Positions 27,048 to 35,773 of a stretch of 64,000 bases of DNA are shown here, piece after piece (positions within the stretch are counted from its first letter, which is position 1; every line of letters begins with the position of its first letter). The notes under the pieces were generated by a model. The model was not told the origin of the DNA, did not search any database, and worked only from the letters and a program-made list of their open reading frames with translations. This DNA comes from Sporocytophaga myxococcoides (lineage in GTDB: Bacteria; Bacteroidota; Bacteroidia; Cytophagales; Cytophagaceae): contig NZ_BBLT01000007.1 in the NCBI RefSeq assembly GCF_000775915.1, positions 248,001 through 312,000 of the forward strand, in the 5' to 3' direction. Position numbers and translations under genes: made by a program.

Positions 27048-29651
27048 ATGACAAAACTCAGCTATTTCTTCTTCTTCTTTTTATTGGTTTTAAATTCTAC
27101 ATTCAATGCCCGTGCCTATGCGAAAGAACCATCATGTAATGGGCAGAAAACAGTTCTTTTGGATCAAAATTGGGAATTTAGACAAGTAGGTAAGGAGAAA
27201 TGGTCTAAGGCTTCAGTACCTGGTTGTGTCCATCAGGATTTAATTGAGAATGGCACTATTCAGGATCCTTTTTTCAGATTGAATGAATTTGATGTACAGT
27301 GGATAGAAAATGAGGATTGGGAATACAGAACAACTTTTTATGCTTCCAAGGAAATAATCAATCAAGAAATTAAAGAGCTATATTTTAAAGGACTAGATAC
27401 TTATGCAGATGTTTACCTGAATGATTTGCTGATCTTGTCTGCTGATAATATGTTCAGGTCATGGAGCATAGGTTGCAGTAATCTCAAAGAAGGAAACAAC
27501 CAACTAAGAATAGTTTTCAAGTCACCTGTTAAAATCGGCCAGGAAAAACTGGATAAGGTTGGATTTCTGATTCCAGTGCAAAATGAACAAGCTCCAAAGG
27601 GAAAACAGAACTCTGTAATGACCAGAAAAGCAGCATATCACTATGGCTGGGATTGGGGGCCAAGACTAGTAACATCCGGAATATGGCAACCGATTTACCT
27701 GCATGCCTGGTCAAAAGGTAAAATACAAGACGTTTTTTTTCAACAGAAGAACCAGAACTCCAACATTGCCAATTACTCAGCAGCCATAGAAGTTATTACG
27801 ACAAAAGATGGAGTAGGACGAATAGATGTATTAGCTGATGGAAAAGCTCTTAATTCTTTAAAGGTTAAGCTAAAAAAAGGTTTGAATACATTTAATCTGG
27901 ACCTTGCTATTAAAAATCCGGAGCTTTGGTGGAGTGTAGGTTTGGGCAAGCAAAAACTATACAACGTTAAAACAGTCCTCCAGATAGAAGGTGCTGAAAC
28001 AGATATAAGAGAATCAAAGCTTGGTATTCGAACATTGAAGGTCATTCAGAATAAGGACGCACTCGGAAAATCATTTTATGTTGAGTTGAATGGAGTTCCT
28101 GTATTTATGAAGGGAGCTGACTATATCCCGGGAGATAACCTTATCACGAGAGTTGGACAGGATAAATACAACAGAGTAATCAATGAAGCACTGGATGCAA
28201 ATATGAATGTTCTAAGAGTATGGGGTGGTGCTGTATATGAAACGGATCAATTTTATGATCTCTGTGCAGAAAAAGGATTGATCATTTATCAGGATTTTAT
28301 GTTTGCCTGCAGTATGTATCCAGGAGATGATACATTTGCGGAAAATATAAGACATGAAGCCGAAGAACAGGTTAAACGATTAAGAAACTATCCTAATATT
28401 ATGCTATGGGCCGGGAATAACGAAATTCTGAATGGCTGGCATGAATGGAACTATCAGGAACGTTTTGGTTATAACAATCAGCAGAAAGACACGCTTTGGA
28501 AATATTATACTAATATATTCTATAAAGTACTCCCTGAGACTGTGAAAAAGTATGATCCGGATAAACTATATTGGGCCTGCTCTCCGCAATCTGAGGAAGA
28601 TAAACTACAAACACCGCTTTCAGGAGATCAGCACTCTTGGGCAGTATGGTTTGGTGAGCAGCCATTTTCAAGCTTTGAAGAACAACCCGGACGTTTCATC
28701 AGTGAATATGGATTCCAATCATATCCTTGTATCAATACTCTTAAGAAAATTGCTTTACCGGAAGATATGCATTGGGAATCGGAAGTATTGCTGAAAAGGC
28801 AGAGAAGTCCTATGGAGTGGATTGGAAAGGGGATGAATGGCAACCACATGATAGATAGATATATGAAAAAAGAGTTTAAAACTCCGAAAGATTTTGAATC
28901 ATATGTTTATATAAGCCAGCTGTTGCACGGACAGGCAATAAAGACTGCAGCAGAAGCACATAGGCGAAATATGCCTTATACGATGGGCTCATTGTATTGG
29001 CAAATCAATGATTGCTGGCCAACTGTTTCATGGTCTACAGTTGATTACTTCGGAAATTGGAAGGCCAGTCATTATAGAGCAAGAAGTGCTTATCAGGATT
29101 TAATTGTTAGTTTTGCTCAACGCAATGATACAGTCAAAGTATTTGTTGTTTCAGATAGATTAAAAGACACTAATGCTGACCTCCGTATCAGTGTTTATGA
29201 CTTTTCCGGTAATCTTATAGGAACAATTTCACAGAAGGTCACGGTTCCCGGCAATACAAGCAAAGTTTATATGAAGAACAAGTTATCTGAATTGTTGAAG
29301 GGAAAGAGTAATAAAGATGTTTATTTAAAAGGTGAATTGTCAGAAAATGGAAATGTAATAACAGAGAATAATTTTTTCCTCTCGCCTTATAAAACCTTGT
29401 CTTTGCCTAAGCCAGATGTGATTGTTAAATTATCCCAAACAGAAGATAATTACTCAGTACAAGTGCAGTCTGATAAATTTGCAAAAGATGTTTATTTGTA
29501 TTTTGAAGGGATTGATTGTAATCTGAGTGATAACTTTTTTGACCTTGATGCGAACAAAATCAGAACACTGACTTTTAAAATTAAAGGAAATCCTTCAATA
29601 GAAGAGTTGCAAAAAAAGTTGAGAGTATTAACAGTAGCAGATAGCTATTAA
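27048..29651 (+). CDS. beta-mannosidase, glycoside hydrolase family 2
   Basis: An 867-residue exported enzyme with signal peptide (residues 1-25). The GH2 sugar-binding domain spans about 30-215 (WEFRQVGKEKWSKASVPGCVHQDL, and HYGWDWGPRLVTSGIW), then the Ig-like domain (220-340), then the TIM barrel (345-690) with the acid/base Glu459 in WAGNNEILNG and the nucleophile Glu553 in FISEYGFQSYP. VHQDLI and NDCWPTVSWSTVDYF are typical of beta-mannosidases rather than beta-galactosidases. It releases mannose from mannan-derived oligosaccharides, probably in the periplasm as there is no sorting domain. A bidirectional terminator follows. Confidence 0.93.
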   Translation: MTKLSYFFFFFLLVLNSTFNARAYAKEPSCNGQKTVLLDQNWEFRQVGKEKWSKASVPGCVHQDLIENGTIQDPFFRLNEFDVQWIENEDWEYRTTFYASKEIINQEIKELYFKGLDTYADVYLNDLLILSADNMFRSWSIGCSNLKEGNNQLRIVFKSPVKIGQEKLDKVGFLIPVQNEQAPKGKQNSVMTRKAAYHYGWDWGPRLVTSGIWQPIYLHAWSKGKIQDVFFQQKNQNSNIANYSAAIEVITTKDGVGRIDVLADGKALNSLKVKLKKGLNTFNLDLAIKNPELWWSVGLGKQKLYNVKTVLQIEGAETDIRESKLGIRTLKVIQNKDALGKSFYVELNGVPVFMKGADYIPGDNLITRVGQDKYNRVINEALDANMNVLRVWGGAVYETDQFYDLCAEKGLIIYQDFMFACSMYPGDDTFAENIRHEAEEQVKRLRNYPNIMLWAGNNEILNGWHEWNYQERFGYNNQQKDTLWKYYTNIFYKVLPETVKKYDPDKLYWACSPQSEEDKLQTPLSGDQHSWAVWFGEQPFSSFEEQPGRFISEYGFQSYPCINTLKKIALPEDMHWESEVLLKRQRSPMEWIGKGMNGNHMIDRYMKKEFKTPKDFESYVYISQLLHGQAIKTAAEAHRRNMPYTMGSLYWQINDCWPTVSWSTVDYFGNWKASHYRARSAYQDLIVSFAQRNDTVKVFVVSDRLKDTNADLRISVYDFSGNLIGTISQKVTVPGNTSKVYMKNKLSELLKGKSNKDVYLKGELSENGNVITENNFFLSPYKTLSLPKPDVIVKLSQTEDNYSVQVQSDKFAKDVYLYFEGIDCNLSDNFFDLDANKIRTLTFKIKGNPSIEELQKKLRVLTVADSY

Positions 29652-29675
29652 TTATTGAGTATAAGTCTCTCTTTT

Positions 29676-29725
29676 ATAAAACTCATAAGGCTTCAAATTC
29701 CGATTAAAGGCCTTATGAGTTTTAT
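29676..29725. terminator. bidirectional terminator
   Basis: ATAAAACTCATAAGGC (29676-29691) pairs perfectly with GCCTTATGAGTTTTAT (29710-29725). It separates the converging mannosidase and YdeI-like genes. Confidence 0.93.
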
Positions 29726-29738
29726 AAATAATTTATAT

Positions 29739-30242
29739 TTATTTATTCTTATACATCCTGATCATCTCTCCATAGCCGAGCCCCATGGCAAGCCCATTAA
29801 CAGACATTGCAATTCTTTTGGTCTTGGTAGATTCTGTTTTAGCAGATTCAATCCAGTCGGAAAAATATCTCTGGTGAGATTTAGGTAAGGACTGAAAGAA
29901 TTTTAACGCATTAGGCTCATCTTCCAGGCAAGTCATAAAGTCTTCAGACAATCTTTTTTCTTCTGTATCAATAGTCAATTCGACTACAAGCATCGCACCT
30001 TTATTTTTCTTTATTGCTTTCCTCACTGATGCATTTAAAGCCATAATATAATTGCCATCTCCCATTGGCAGAAGACTTATGCCTTTAAACTCATAGGTAT
30101 CTAATTTTCCTTTTACCTTAAAGGATTTTTTGCCGGATGGTTGCAGTTGCAGAGATACGTCTTTAGGAATCTCTATATAGCTCCAGCCTGTTTTCTCTCC
30201 TTTTTCTTCGAACTGGAGAATAATAGTATTAAATTTTATCAA
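29739..30242 (-). CDS. DUF1905 and YdeI/OmdA-type protein
   Basis: A 167-residue protein. The first 95 residues form a DUF1905 beta domain (GWSYIEIPKDV, VKGKLDTYEFKGISLLPMGDGNYIMALNASVRKAI, KKNKGAMLVVELTID). The last 65 residues are the YdeI or bacteriocin-protection helix pair: PNALKFFQSLPKSHQRYFSDWIESAKTESTKTKRI. The family is widespread, small and cytoplasmic, and its role is not well defined. Confidence 0.85.
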   Translation of the reverse strand: MIKFNTIILQFEEKGEKTGWSYIEIPKDVSLQLQPSGKKSFKVKGKLDTYEFKGISLLPMGDGNYIMALNASVRKAIKKNKGAMLVVELTIDTEEKRLSEDFMTCLEDEPNALKFFQSLPKSHQRYFSDWIESAKTESTKTKRIAMSVNGLAMGLGYGEMIRMYKNK

Positions 30243-30325
30243 TTAAGTTCGTAGGTTTTTCAGAACTCAAGATAAAAAATATAAAGGTATAATGGGACAG
30301 GTTAAAAAATAAAATTATAGATCTC

Positions 30326-30958
30326 TTACAGGTAAGGATTACTGCAGCCAATCACAATCTTCTTTAATTTGTCAAGGTTGACAGTGTCGGTAACATCAGC
30401 AGAGAACCCGAGAATATTGGTCTTTCCTGTAATAGGGTTAAGGAAAGGAACCTTATGTGTTTTGAAAATATAGGTTCTCCCATTGGACAAAGAAAAGTTT
30501 TGATTAGGAAGTTCAATGCTTTTATTTTCATTTAAGACCTCTTTGTCTGACTTTCTAATAACTTCTATCTGTTCTTGATCCTGAATAAAGTGTGCGTCTT
30601 CTTTTCCTATAATTTGTGATTCATCCAGACCAAACAACTGTGCTTCTAGTTTATTAATTAAGAGGTATTTCCCTTGTTCATCTTTTAGGAATACAGGAAA
30701 GGGCAGGCCTTCAATTATTATTTTAAGAAAATCGTAAGTTTTTTCTTCTTGCGCTGGCATTACAATAGTAGAGTTTTCGATCAGAGATTTAAGCACAGAC
30801 TGCTCATATTCATCTGTATGACTTACTAATAAACTTTTGGCTTTTTCAGTATTGCCTTTTATGATGCATTCAATAGTTGAGATAATGCTATTAACTTTAT
30901 TCTCAAGGAAAGAAATTCGATCTTCGGGAGACATTGACTTGGTAATTTCGTTGGTCAT
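30326..30958 (-). CDS. single-PAS sensory protein
   Basis: A 210-residue soluble protein. A helical N-terminal part (1-75) precedes one PAS domain (80-200): FLKIIIEGLPFPVFLKDEQGKYLLINKLEAQLFGLDESQIIGKED, ending FKTHKVPFLNPITGKTNILGFSADVTD. It has no output domain. The PAS opening resembles PAS-4 modules of Bacteroidota. A partner is not evident, although the LuxR/PAS regulator lies on the same strand 600 bases away. Confidence 0.8.
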   Translation of the reverse strand: MTNEITKSMSPEDRISFLENKVNSIISTIECIIKGNTEKAKSLLVSHTDEYEQSVLKSLIENSTIVMPAQEEKTYDFLKIIIEGLPFPVFLKDEQGKYLLINKLEAQLFGLDESQIIGKEDAHFIQDQEQIEVIRKSDKEVLNENKSIELPNQNFSLSNGRTYIFKTHKVPFLNPITGKTNILGFSADVTDTVNLDKLKKIVIGCSNPYL

Positions 30959-31343
30959 AATTCAAATATTTTAGTGATTTAATTCCCTCAGATAAGTGAA
31001 TATCCTTTTAGTAGTTATTCACGTATAATTGTTCCCCGTCATTAAACAATTGTCAATAGATTGATTATTCTATTTGTTAAATTGTATTTTTCCTTGTTAA
31101 AAGCTTTTTACGATTTAGTTAATTAGTGGTTTTGTTATATTTAAAAATAACCAGTTAAAGTTTAAATAGTTATACCTTTGCTTGTGTCTACTTATGTATT
31201 GCTGGAATTGTGTTAAGTGATATTTTAATGAATTGAATTTATTTGTCAAAAAGTTATATTTTTTAAATAAATAAATATTTGTATAAAACAAATATAGGGC
31301 TTAGGCGTAAAAATCCCTCCAAGCTATTAAAATCACAATTACT
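30959..31343. other. intergenic region with no gene seen
   Basis: About 385 strongly AT-rich bases between divergent genes. The short palindrome-like ATATTTGTATAAAACAAATAT at 31275-31295 is a possible operator or the base of a promoter. Nothing else stands out. Confidence 0.45.
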
Positions 31344-31529
31344 ATGGAACAGGATGTATTTTTATTATTGAAGGACTACTATTCGCTTAAGTCAGAGAGG
31401 CAAAAGATACTTGCGCAGTACTGTACTAACAGCAAAAAAAACAGACCCAGTGAACTGGATGAGATTGAGCAAAAAATGCAATCATTATTTGAAATAATAA
31501 AAAAGGATTGTAGAAACTCTTATTACTAA
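31344..31529 (+). CDS. hypothetical small coiled protein
   Basis: A 61-residue acidic/basic protein, probably two helices: EQDVFLLLKDYYSLKSERQKIL and PSELDEIEQKMQSLFEIIKK. It has no membrane segment. It converges with the LuxR gene, and its stop is only 30 bases from that gene's stop. No family is recognised. Confidence 0.5.
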   Translation: MEQDVFLLLKDYYSLKSERQKILAQYCTNSKKNRPSELDEIEQKMQSLFEIIKKDCRNSYY

Positions 31530-31559
31530 CTTTTTATATCAGATTTGACAGGTTTTTAG

Positions 31560-32225
31560 TTAAATCAAATTAAAGGCCTGTGCAAATTTGGTCAGCTCAT
31601 ATTGATTTTGAATTTGTAATTTATTTCTGATATTCTTGCGGTGAGTACTAATGGTTTTTTCTGAAATATGAAGCATTTTGGCTATTTCAGAAGACTGCTG
31701 GCCAATAGCCATTTGTTTAAGAATCTCTCTTTCCCTGTTGGTTAACTTTGAAAATAGTTTATGATTCTCCCTAAGGAATTTATTTTCATCTAACAGTCTG
31801 TCTACTTTAGCATTTACAGCATTTTGAGGATCAATCGGACATGCAGTCACTATAATATGAGTAGGAGTTCCATTTTCATCTGCATGAAATATTTTCAAGG
31901 TACTGAGATACCACGTCCAATTGTGGTTTTTACTTTTTCTTACTTGTTGAAAAAATGAGATCAGTTCATTTTCATTTTTGGATTCTAAAAGCTTTATTAT
32001 TTTAGGGGAATAGTCTTGCCAGTCTTCAACATTAAAATACCTATCGTTGTATTCAGCGTTTTCAATACTTTTAATCTCTTCAAGATTTACACCAAGTATA
32101 TTCAAGCCACGAGGAGACATGTATTCAATTTTTAAATCGAAGAGATTTTGTATGATGATTACACCGGGAACTAGGTCTGATGTTGCAGCTATGCGCTCCA
32201 GTTTTTGATTAAAAGTAAGACTCAT
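31560..32225 (-). CDS. PAS-LuxR transcriptional regulator
   Basis: A 221-residue protein with a PAS-like sensor (about residues 10-135; FDLKIEYMSPRGLNILGV, and WTWYLSTLKIFHADENGTP) followed by a LuxR/FixJ-type helix-turn-helix (155-220) that shows LTNREREILKQMAIGQQSSEIAKML and ISEKTISTHRKNIRNKLQ. It is a one-component regulator common in Bacteroidota. Its promoter lies at 32262-32293. Confidence 0.88.
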   Translation of the reverse strand: MSLTFNQKLERIAATSDLVPGVIIIQNLFDLKIEYMSPRGLNILGVNLEEIKSIENAEYNDRYFNVEDWQDYSPKIIKLLESKNENELISFFQQVRKSKNHNWTWYLSTLKIFHADENGTPTHIIVTACPIDPQNAVNAKVDRLLDENKFLRENHKLFSKLTNREREILKQMAIGQQSSEIAKMLHISEKTISTHRKNIRNKLQIQNQYELTKFAQAFNLI

Positions 32226-32261
32226 AATAAATTATACGCTCTTCTTGTAAAAAAATAATCT

Positions 32262-32293
32262 CAAAAATATTATTTTCAATTTGTTTCAGCAAA
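32262..32293 (-). promoter_or_regulatory. promoter of the PAS-LuxR gene
   Basis: On the minus strand, TTTG at 32293-32290 and TATTTTTG at 32269-32262 are 20 bases apart; both elements match the Bacteroidota consensus. The predicted start of transcription is near 32256, which gives a leader of about 30 nt. Confidence 0.7.
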
Positions 32294-32378
32294 AGTATTC
32301 TGGGGATTTAAACGCCTAATAAGAATACCTTGGTTTTCGGAAATATTATTAAGTTTGAAGTTAAATATTATTTTACAG

Positions 32379-33485
32379 ATGCTTATATATGAAATAGAAA
32401 TATTTAAATCCAGGATAAAGCTTTCGGAGCCTTTCAAGATTTCTTTGGGTATAATGGATTATGCTGAGAATATAATTGTCAAAATTATATCCGATAATGG
32501 ACTTGTAGGTTTCGGAGAATGTAGTCCGTTCAGGACTATAAATGGCGAAAGTATGGATACCGGCTTTATAGTAGGGCAATATATTGGTAAAGTACTTATT
32601 GGAAAAAGTCCAATTGAAATGGAAGAGTGTGTCAATCTGATGAATAAAGTCATATTTGGCAACTCCAGTATTAAAAGCGCTTTTGATATGGCTCTGTTTG
32701 ATATTGCCTCCCAGCATGCTAAGTTACCATTGTACAAATTTATTGGAGGAAACAATTCCAAACAGATTATAACAGACTATACTGTAAGTTTAGACAGTCC
32801 CGAAAAAATGGCTAATGATGCAGTTAAAATAAAGAACAAAGGTTTTGGTATCATTAAAGTTAAACTTGGTGGAAGCAGGGAAGAAGATCTGGAGAGGATT
32901 AAACAAATCCGCACTCAAATAGGATATGACATTCCTTTGAGAATTGATGCGAATCAGGGGTGGGATTGTCAGACAGCAGTTGAGATACTTAAAGATCTCG
33001 AATCTTATAATATTCAACATTGTGAAGAACCTATCCCGAGGTGGGATTTCATGAACCTTCCTTTTATAAAGAAAAATAGCCTTATGCCGATCATGGCAGA
33101 TGAATCATGTTGTGATCATCATGATGCAGCAAGGCTGATTGGATTAGATGCATGTCATCGGTTTAATATAAAACTGGGAAAATCTTCAGGAATATTTAAT
33201 GCTTTAAAAATTATAAGACTTGCAGAGCATGCTGATATACCTGTTCAGATAGGAGGTTTTCTTGAATCCAGGCTGGGTTTTACTGCTTCTGCACATGTGA
33301 GTCTTTCCAATGACATTATAAAATATTTTGATTTTGATACACCTTTGATGTTTGAGGAAGATCCTGTTACAGGTGGTATTTCTTATGGGGAAAACGGTCT
33401 TATTACTTTGCCGGATACTATTGGCCTTGGTGCCTCTTTTGATGAAAGCTATCTTCAGAATTTACCTCGAGTGTCCATACATTAA
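32379..33485 (+). CDS. dipeptide epimerase (enolase superfamily)
   Basis: The ATG at 32379 gives 368 residues; a TTG at 32355 would add eight that do not belong to the fold. It has the enolase capping domain (1-130) and the barrel with the catalytic set of the muconate lactonising subgroup: IIKVKLGG (the second Lys as base), RIDANQGW (Asp), CEEPIPRWD (Glu), MADESC (Asp) and FNIKLGKSSG (Lys base on the other face). These fit L-Ala-D/L-Glu epimerases that recycle peptidoglycan peptides, but substrate specificity cannot be settled by reading. The Bacteroidota members often act on other dipeptides. Confidence 0.85.
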   Translation: MLIYEIEIFKSRIKLSEPFKISLGIMDYAENIIVKIISDNGLVGFGECSPFRTINGESMDTGFIVGQYIGKVLIGKSPIEMEECVNLMNKVIFGNSSIKSAFDMALFDIASQHAKLPLYKFIGGNNSKQIITDYTVSLDSPEKMANDAVKIKNKGFGIIKVKLGGSREEDLERIKQIRTQIGYDIPLRIDANQGWDCQTAVEILKDLESYNIQHCEEPIPRWDFMNLPFIKKNSLMPIMADESCCDHHDAARLIGLDACHRFNIKLGKSSGIFNALKIIRLAEHADIPVQIGGFLESRLGFTASAHVSLSNDIIKYFDFDTPLMFEEDPVTGGISYGENGLITLPDTIGLGASFDESYLQNLPRVSIH

Positions 33486-33521
33486 TAGAATTTTAAAGTA
33501 TGTCTTGGTAGCTTTTTTTTA

Positions 33522-34226
33522 TTAAAATTGTTTAAGAGGATCAACTTTCTTTTGATAATATTTTTCAATTTGTTTAAGAATAAGAATAGATAATACCAGC
33601 CAGATATAACCGATAGCAAAACCAGCCAATACATCACTTGCATAATGTACGCCAAGATATACTCTGCTCAGACCAATAAGATGGATAATAAAGAGCAGGA
33701 TAATTGTAAATATCCATCTCAATACTTTTTGGGGAACTTCCTTCCATATAAAATAAATAAGCAAACCATAAAAGGAAAAAGCAGTCATAGAGTGTCCACT
33801 TGGAAAGCTTAAACCTGAAGCCTCGGAGAGTTTTTCTACGAGGGGTCTTGGCCTGTTAAATAAAAATTTTAACAATAGGTTTAGTAACAAACATCCTACT
33901 ACTACCACTGGAACTTTTAAGCTATACCAGTGATGCTTCCTTATAAATAGAAAATACAGGAGTAAAAGAACAAACATCACTGGTATGAATTCTCTTGAAG
34001 CAAGAAAACTCATTATTTTCATAAAAGTAGTTAATGCCGGTGAGGTAAATTGGTGAACCCACTGATATACGAAATGATCGAATTGTTCCTGTTTGTCATA
34101 AAACAATTCTTTCACTATTAATCCAAACAGCAAGATAGAAGCGAAGAAAAGTATTCCTGTTATTAAAAACTCAATGGAAAAAAGTGCAATAATGGCAATG
34201 GTCTTTCTGTAAACCTTTTTGATCAT
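33522..34226 (-). CDS. PAP2-family membrane phosphatase
   Basis: A 234-residue membrane protein with six hydrophobic segments and the three PAP2 motifs: KFLFNRPRP, SFPSGHSMTAF and SRVYLGVHYASDV, which contain the phosphatase catalytic His residues. It may dephosphorylate undecaprenyl pyrophosphate or phosphatidic acid; the length and motifs fit either. It faces the epimerase gene. Confidence 0.88.
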   Translation of the reverse strand: MIKKVYRKTIAIIALFSIEFLITGILFFASILLFGLIVKELFYDKQEQFDHFVYQWVHQFTSPALTTFMKIMSFLASREFIPVMFVLLLLYFLFIRKHHWYSLKVPVVVVGCLLLNLLLKFLFNRPRPLVEKLSEASGLSFPSGHSMTAFSFYGLLIYFIWKEVPQKVLRWIFTIILLFIIHLIGLSRVYLGVHYASDVLAGFAIGYIWLVLSILILKQIEKYYQKKVDPLKQF

Positions 34227-35102
34227 ATTGATTAAACTGGTGTAATTCTTCTTTGTTTAAGGGAAGTAAATATATGGTATTATTTTAAAAGGCTATTTCA
34301 GGCATAGCAACGATAGTCTTAACTAATTAATAATCTTTGTAAATTAATATAAAGTTTTATTAGATAAATAGCCTTTTAGAAAGCAAAGTATCGACCAGTA
34401 GATTCATAAACTATGTCATATTTCATGAGTATTTTATTTATGGTTATATAATGTATTGTTAAGACGGACAGCTTAATTAGATGTAATAGTATTAGTCAAT
34501 GGAAGGTTATGAAGAGAAGATGGTTAGATTTGGTAGGAGAAAAATGAGTGGGATTAAAATATAGATGACATATTTTTTGCTATAATGTATTTTTTTGTCA
34601 TTGGTTTAAGTGCAATTCATGCGGAAGTTGTGCAGCTTGACAAATTCTTGACCTTAATTTTAAAATTGGTGAAATAAAAAGAATTAATGTCATTAAAAAC
34701 TTAAAAACTTTGATGTTAATAACTTTATTGTTAAAATAAGTTAAAAATATTACATCTGAATAATGTTGGTTTTTATTTGTTAACTGTTTTAAGTATTTGA
34801 TTTATAGTTTTAATTGGTTTTTATTTTTTTGTTTTTGTGGCTTTTTGTGACGCTTGTAATTATTGAAGATCATTAGATTAAACTTTTTCATAAAAAAAAT
34901 TTGTTTTAGTTTTGAATCATAATTTTTGACGAATTTATTATTTGAAAGCTTTTTAGTTTGGACTTGCGATTTTTTAGAAGGGGATTATAAAACAGAATAT
35001 TTAGCTTTTCGAATTCGGGGACTACTGGATAATACAGTGAAAGGGATGTAATTTTTGGCCCTTTTGCGCGGATATATTTTGCTTAAATAAATAATTGTTT
35101 AC
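34227..35102. other. long intergenic region before the RHS operon
   Basis: About 875 bases, very AT-rich, with stops in all frames and no gene seen. It should contain the promoter that drives the 26.8-kb operon. TATATTTTG at 35072 approximates the -7 element but is one base too long, and I find no TTTG partner I trust. Such a long leader before a giant operon may hide regulatory sites. Confidence 0.5.
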
Positions 35103-35768
35103 ATGCTTCATCCATTAAAGCTTTTTATTTGGGTGGCCTTGGGTATTGTTTTTTTCTCTTGTGAAAAAAAGAATCCTGCTAAAGTGGCGATGCAGGAAGT
35201 TTCCTTTAATTCCGAAGTCAGAATAATAGACAGTACTAAATGGCACACGTCTGCAGCTCTTACTATTCCTGAGTACCAGAACTGGCTCAGGAAACAGCAG
35301 GGAATTACATATGACATAATGAAAAATGCTGCATTTGATGCAGTGATATGGTATCAGCCTATTGCCCTGGATGCAGCGATGAGTGTGGCAGAAAATGGAG
35401 ATATTTCTTTAGATTCATATGAAGATTATGTAAAAACTAAAAGTGGTTATCACTACATCAGTATTGAAATTTTATATAAAGACCCCTCGGTTAATAGAGT
35501 TTTCAATAAAGAGGATTTTTTTAGTTCATTGAAGAAAAATCTATTTTTTGTAAAAGATAAAACGGATACCCTTCATAATTCCATAGTTGAAATATTTCCA
35601 TCGACATTAATAGGGCAACCACATCATTTATCAGTTTTAATTCCAGCAGGTACTTCCTTTACAAGCCTTACTGCGGGTGTGAAAGGAGCAATTCTGGGAT
35701 TCAAGAGAGACTTAAGAATTGATCTTTCGGAAAAGCAATATAAATCATTACCTGAAATAAAATTATAG
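35103..35768 (+). CDS. putative lipoprotein, first gene of the RHS operon
   Basis: A 221-residue protein with lipobox GIVFFSC (Cys20). The mature part opens acidic and has strands such as YHYISIEILYKDPSVNRVF and HHLSVLIPAGTSFTSLTAGVKGAILGFKRDLRIDL. I do not recognise the family. Its stop is five bases before the ATG of the 1841-residue protein, so it belongs to the operon. It may be an outer-membrane anchor or helper for the giant proteins; that is inference. Confidence 0.7.
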   Translation: MLHPLKLFIWVALGIVFFSCEKKNPAKVAMQEVSFNSEVRIIDSTKWHTSAALTIPEYQNWLRKQQGITYDIMKNAAFDAVIWYQPIALDAAMSVAENGDISLDSYEDYVKTKSGYHYISIEILYKDPSVNRVFNKEDFFSSLKKNLFFVKDKTDTLHNSIVEIFPSTLIGQPHHLSVLIPAGTSFTSLTAGVKGAILGFKRDLRIDLSEKQYKSLPEIKL

Positions 35769-35773
35769 CGACA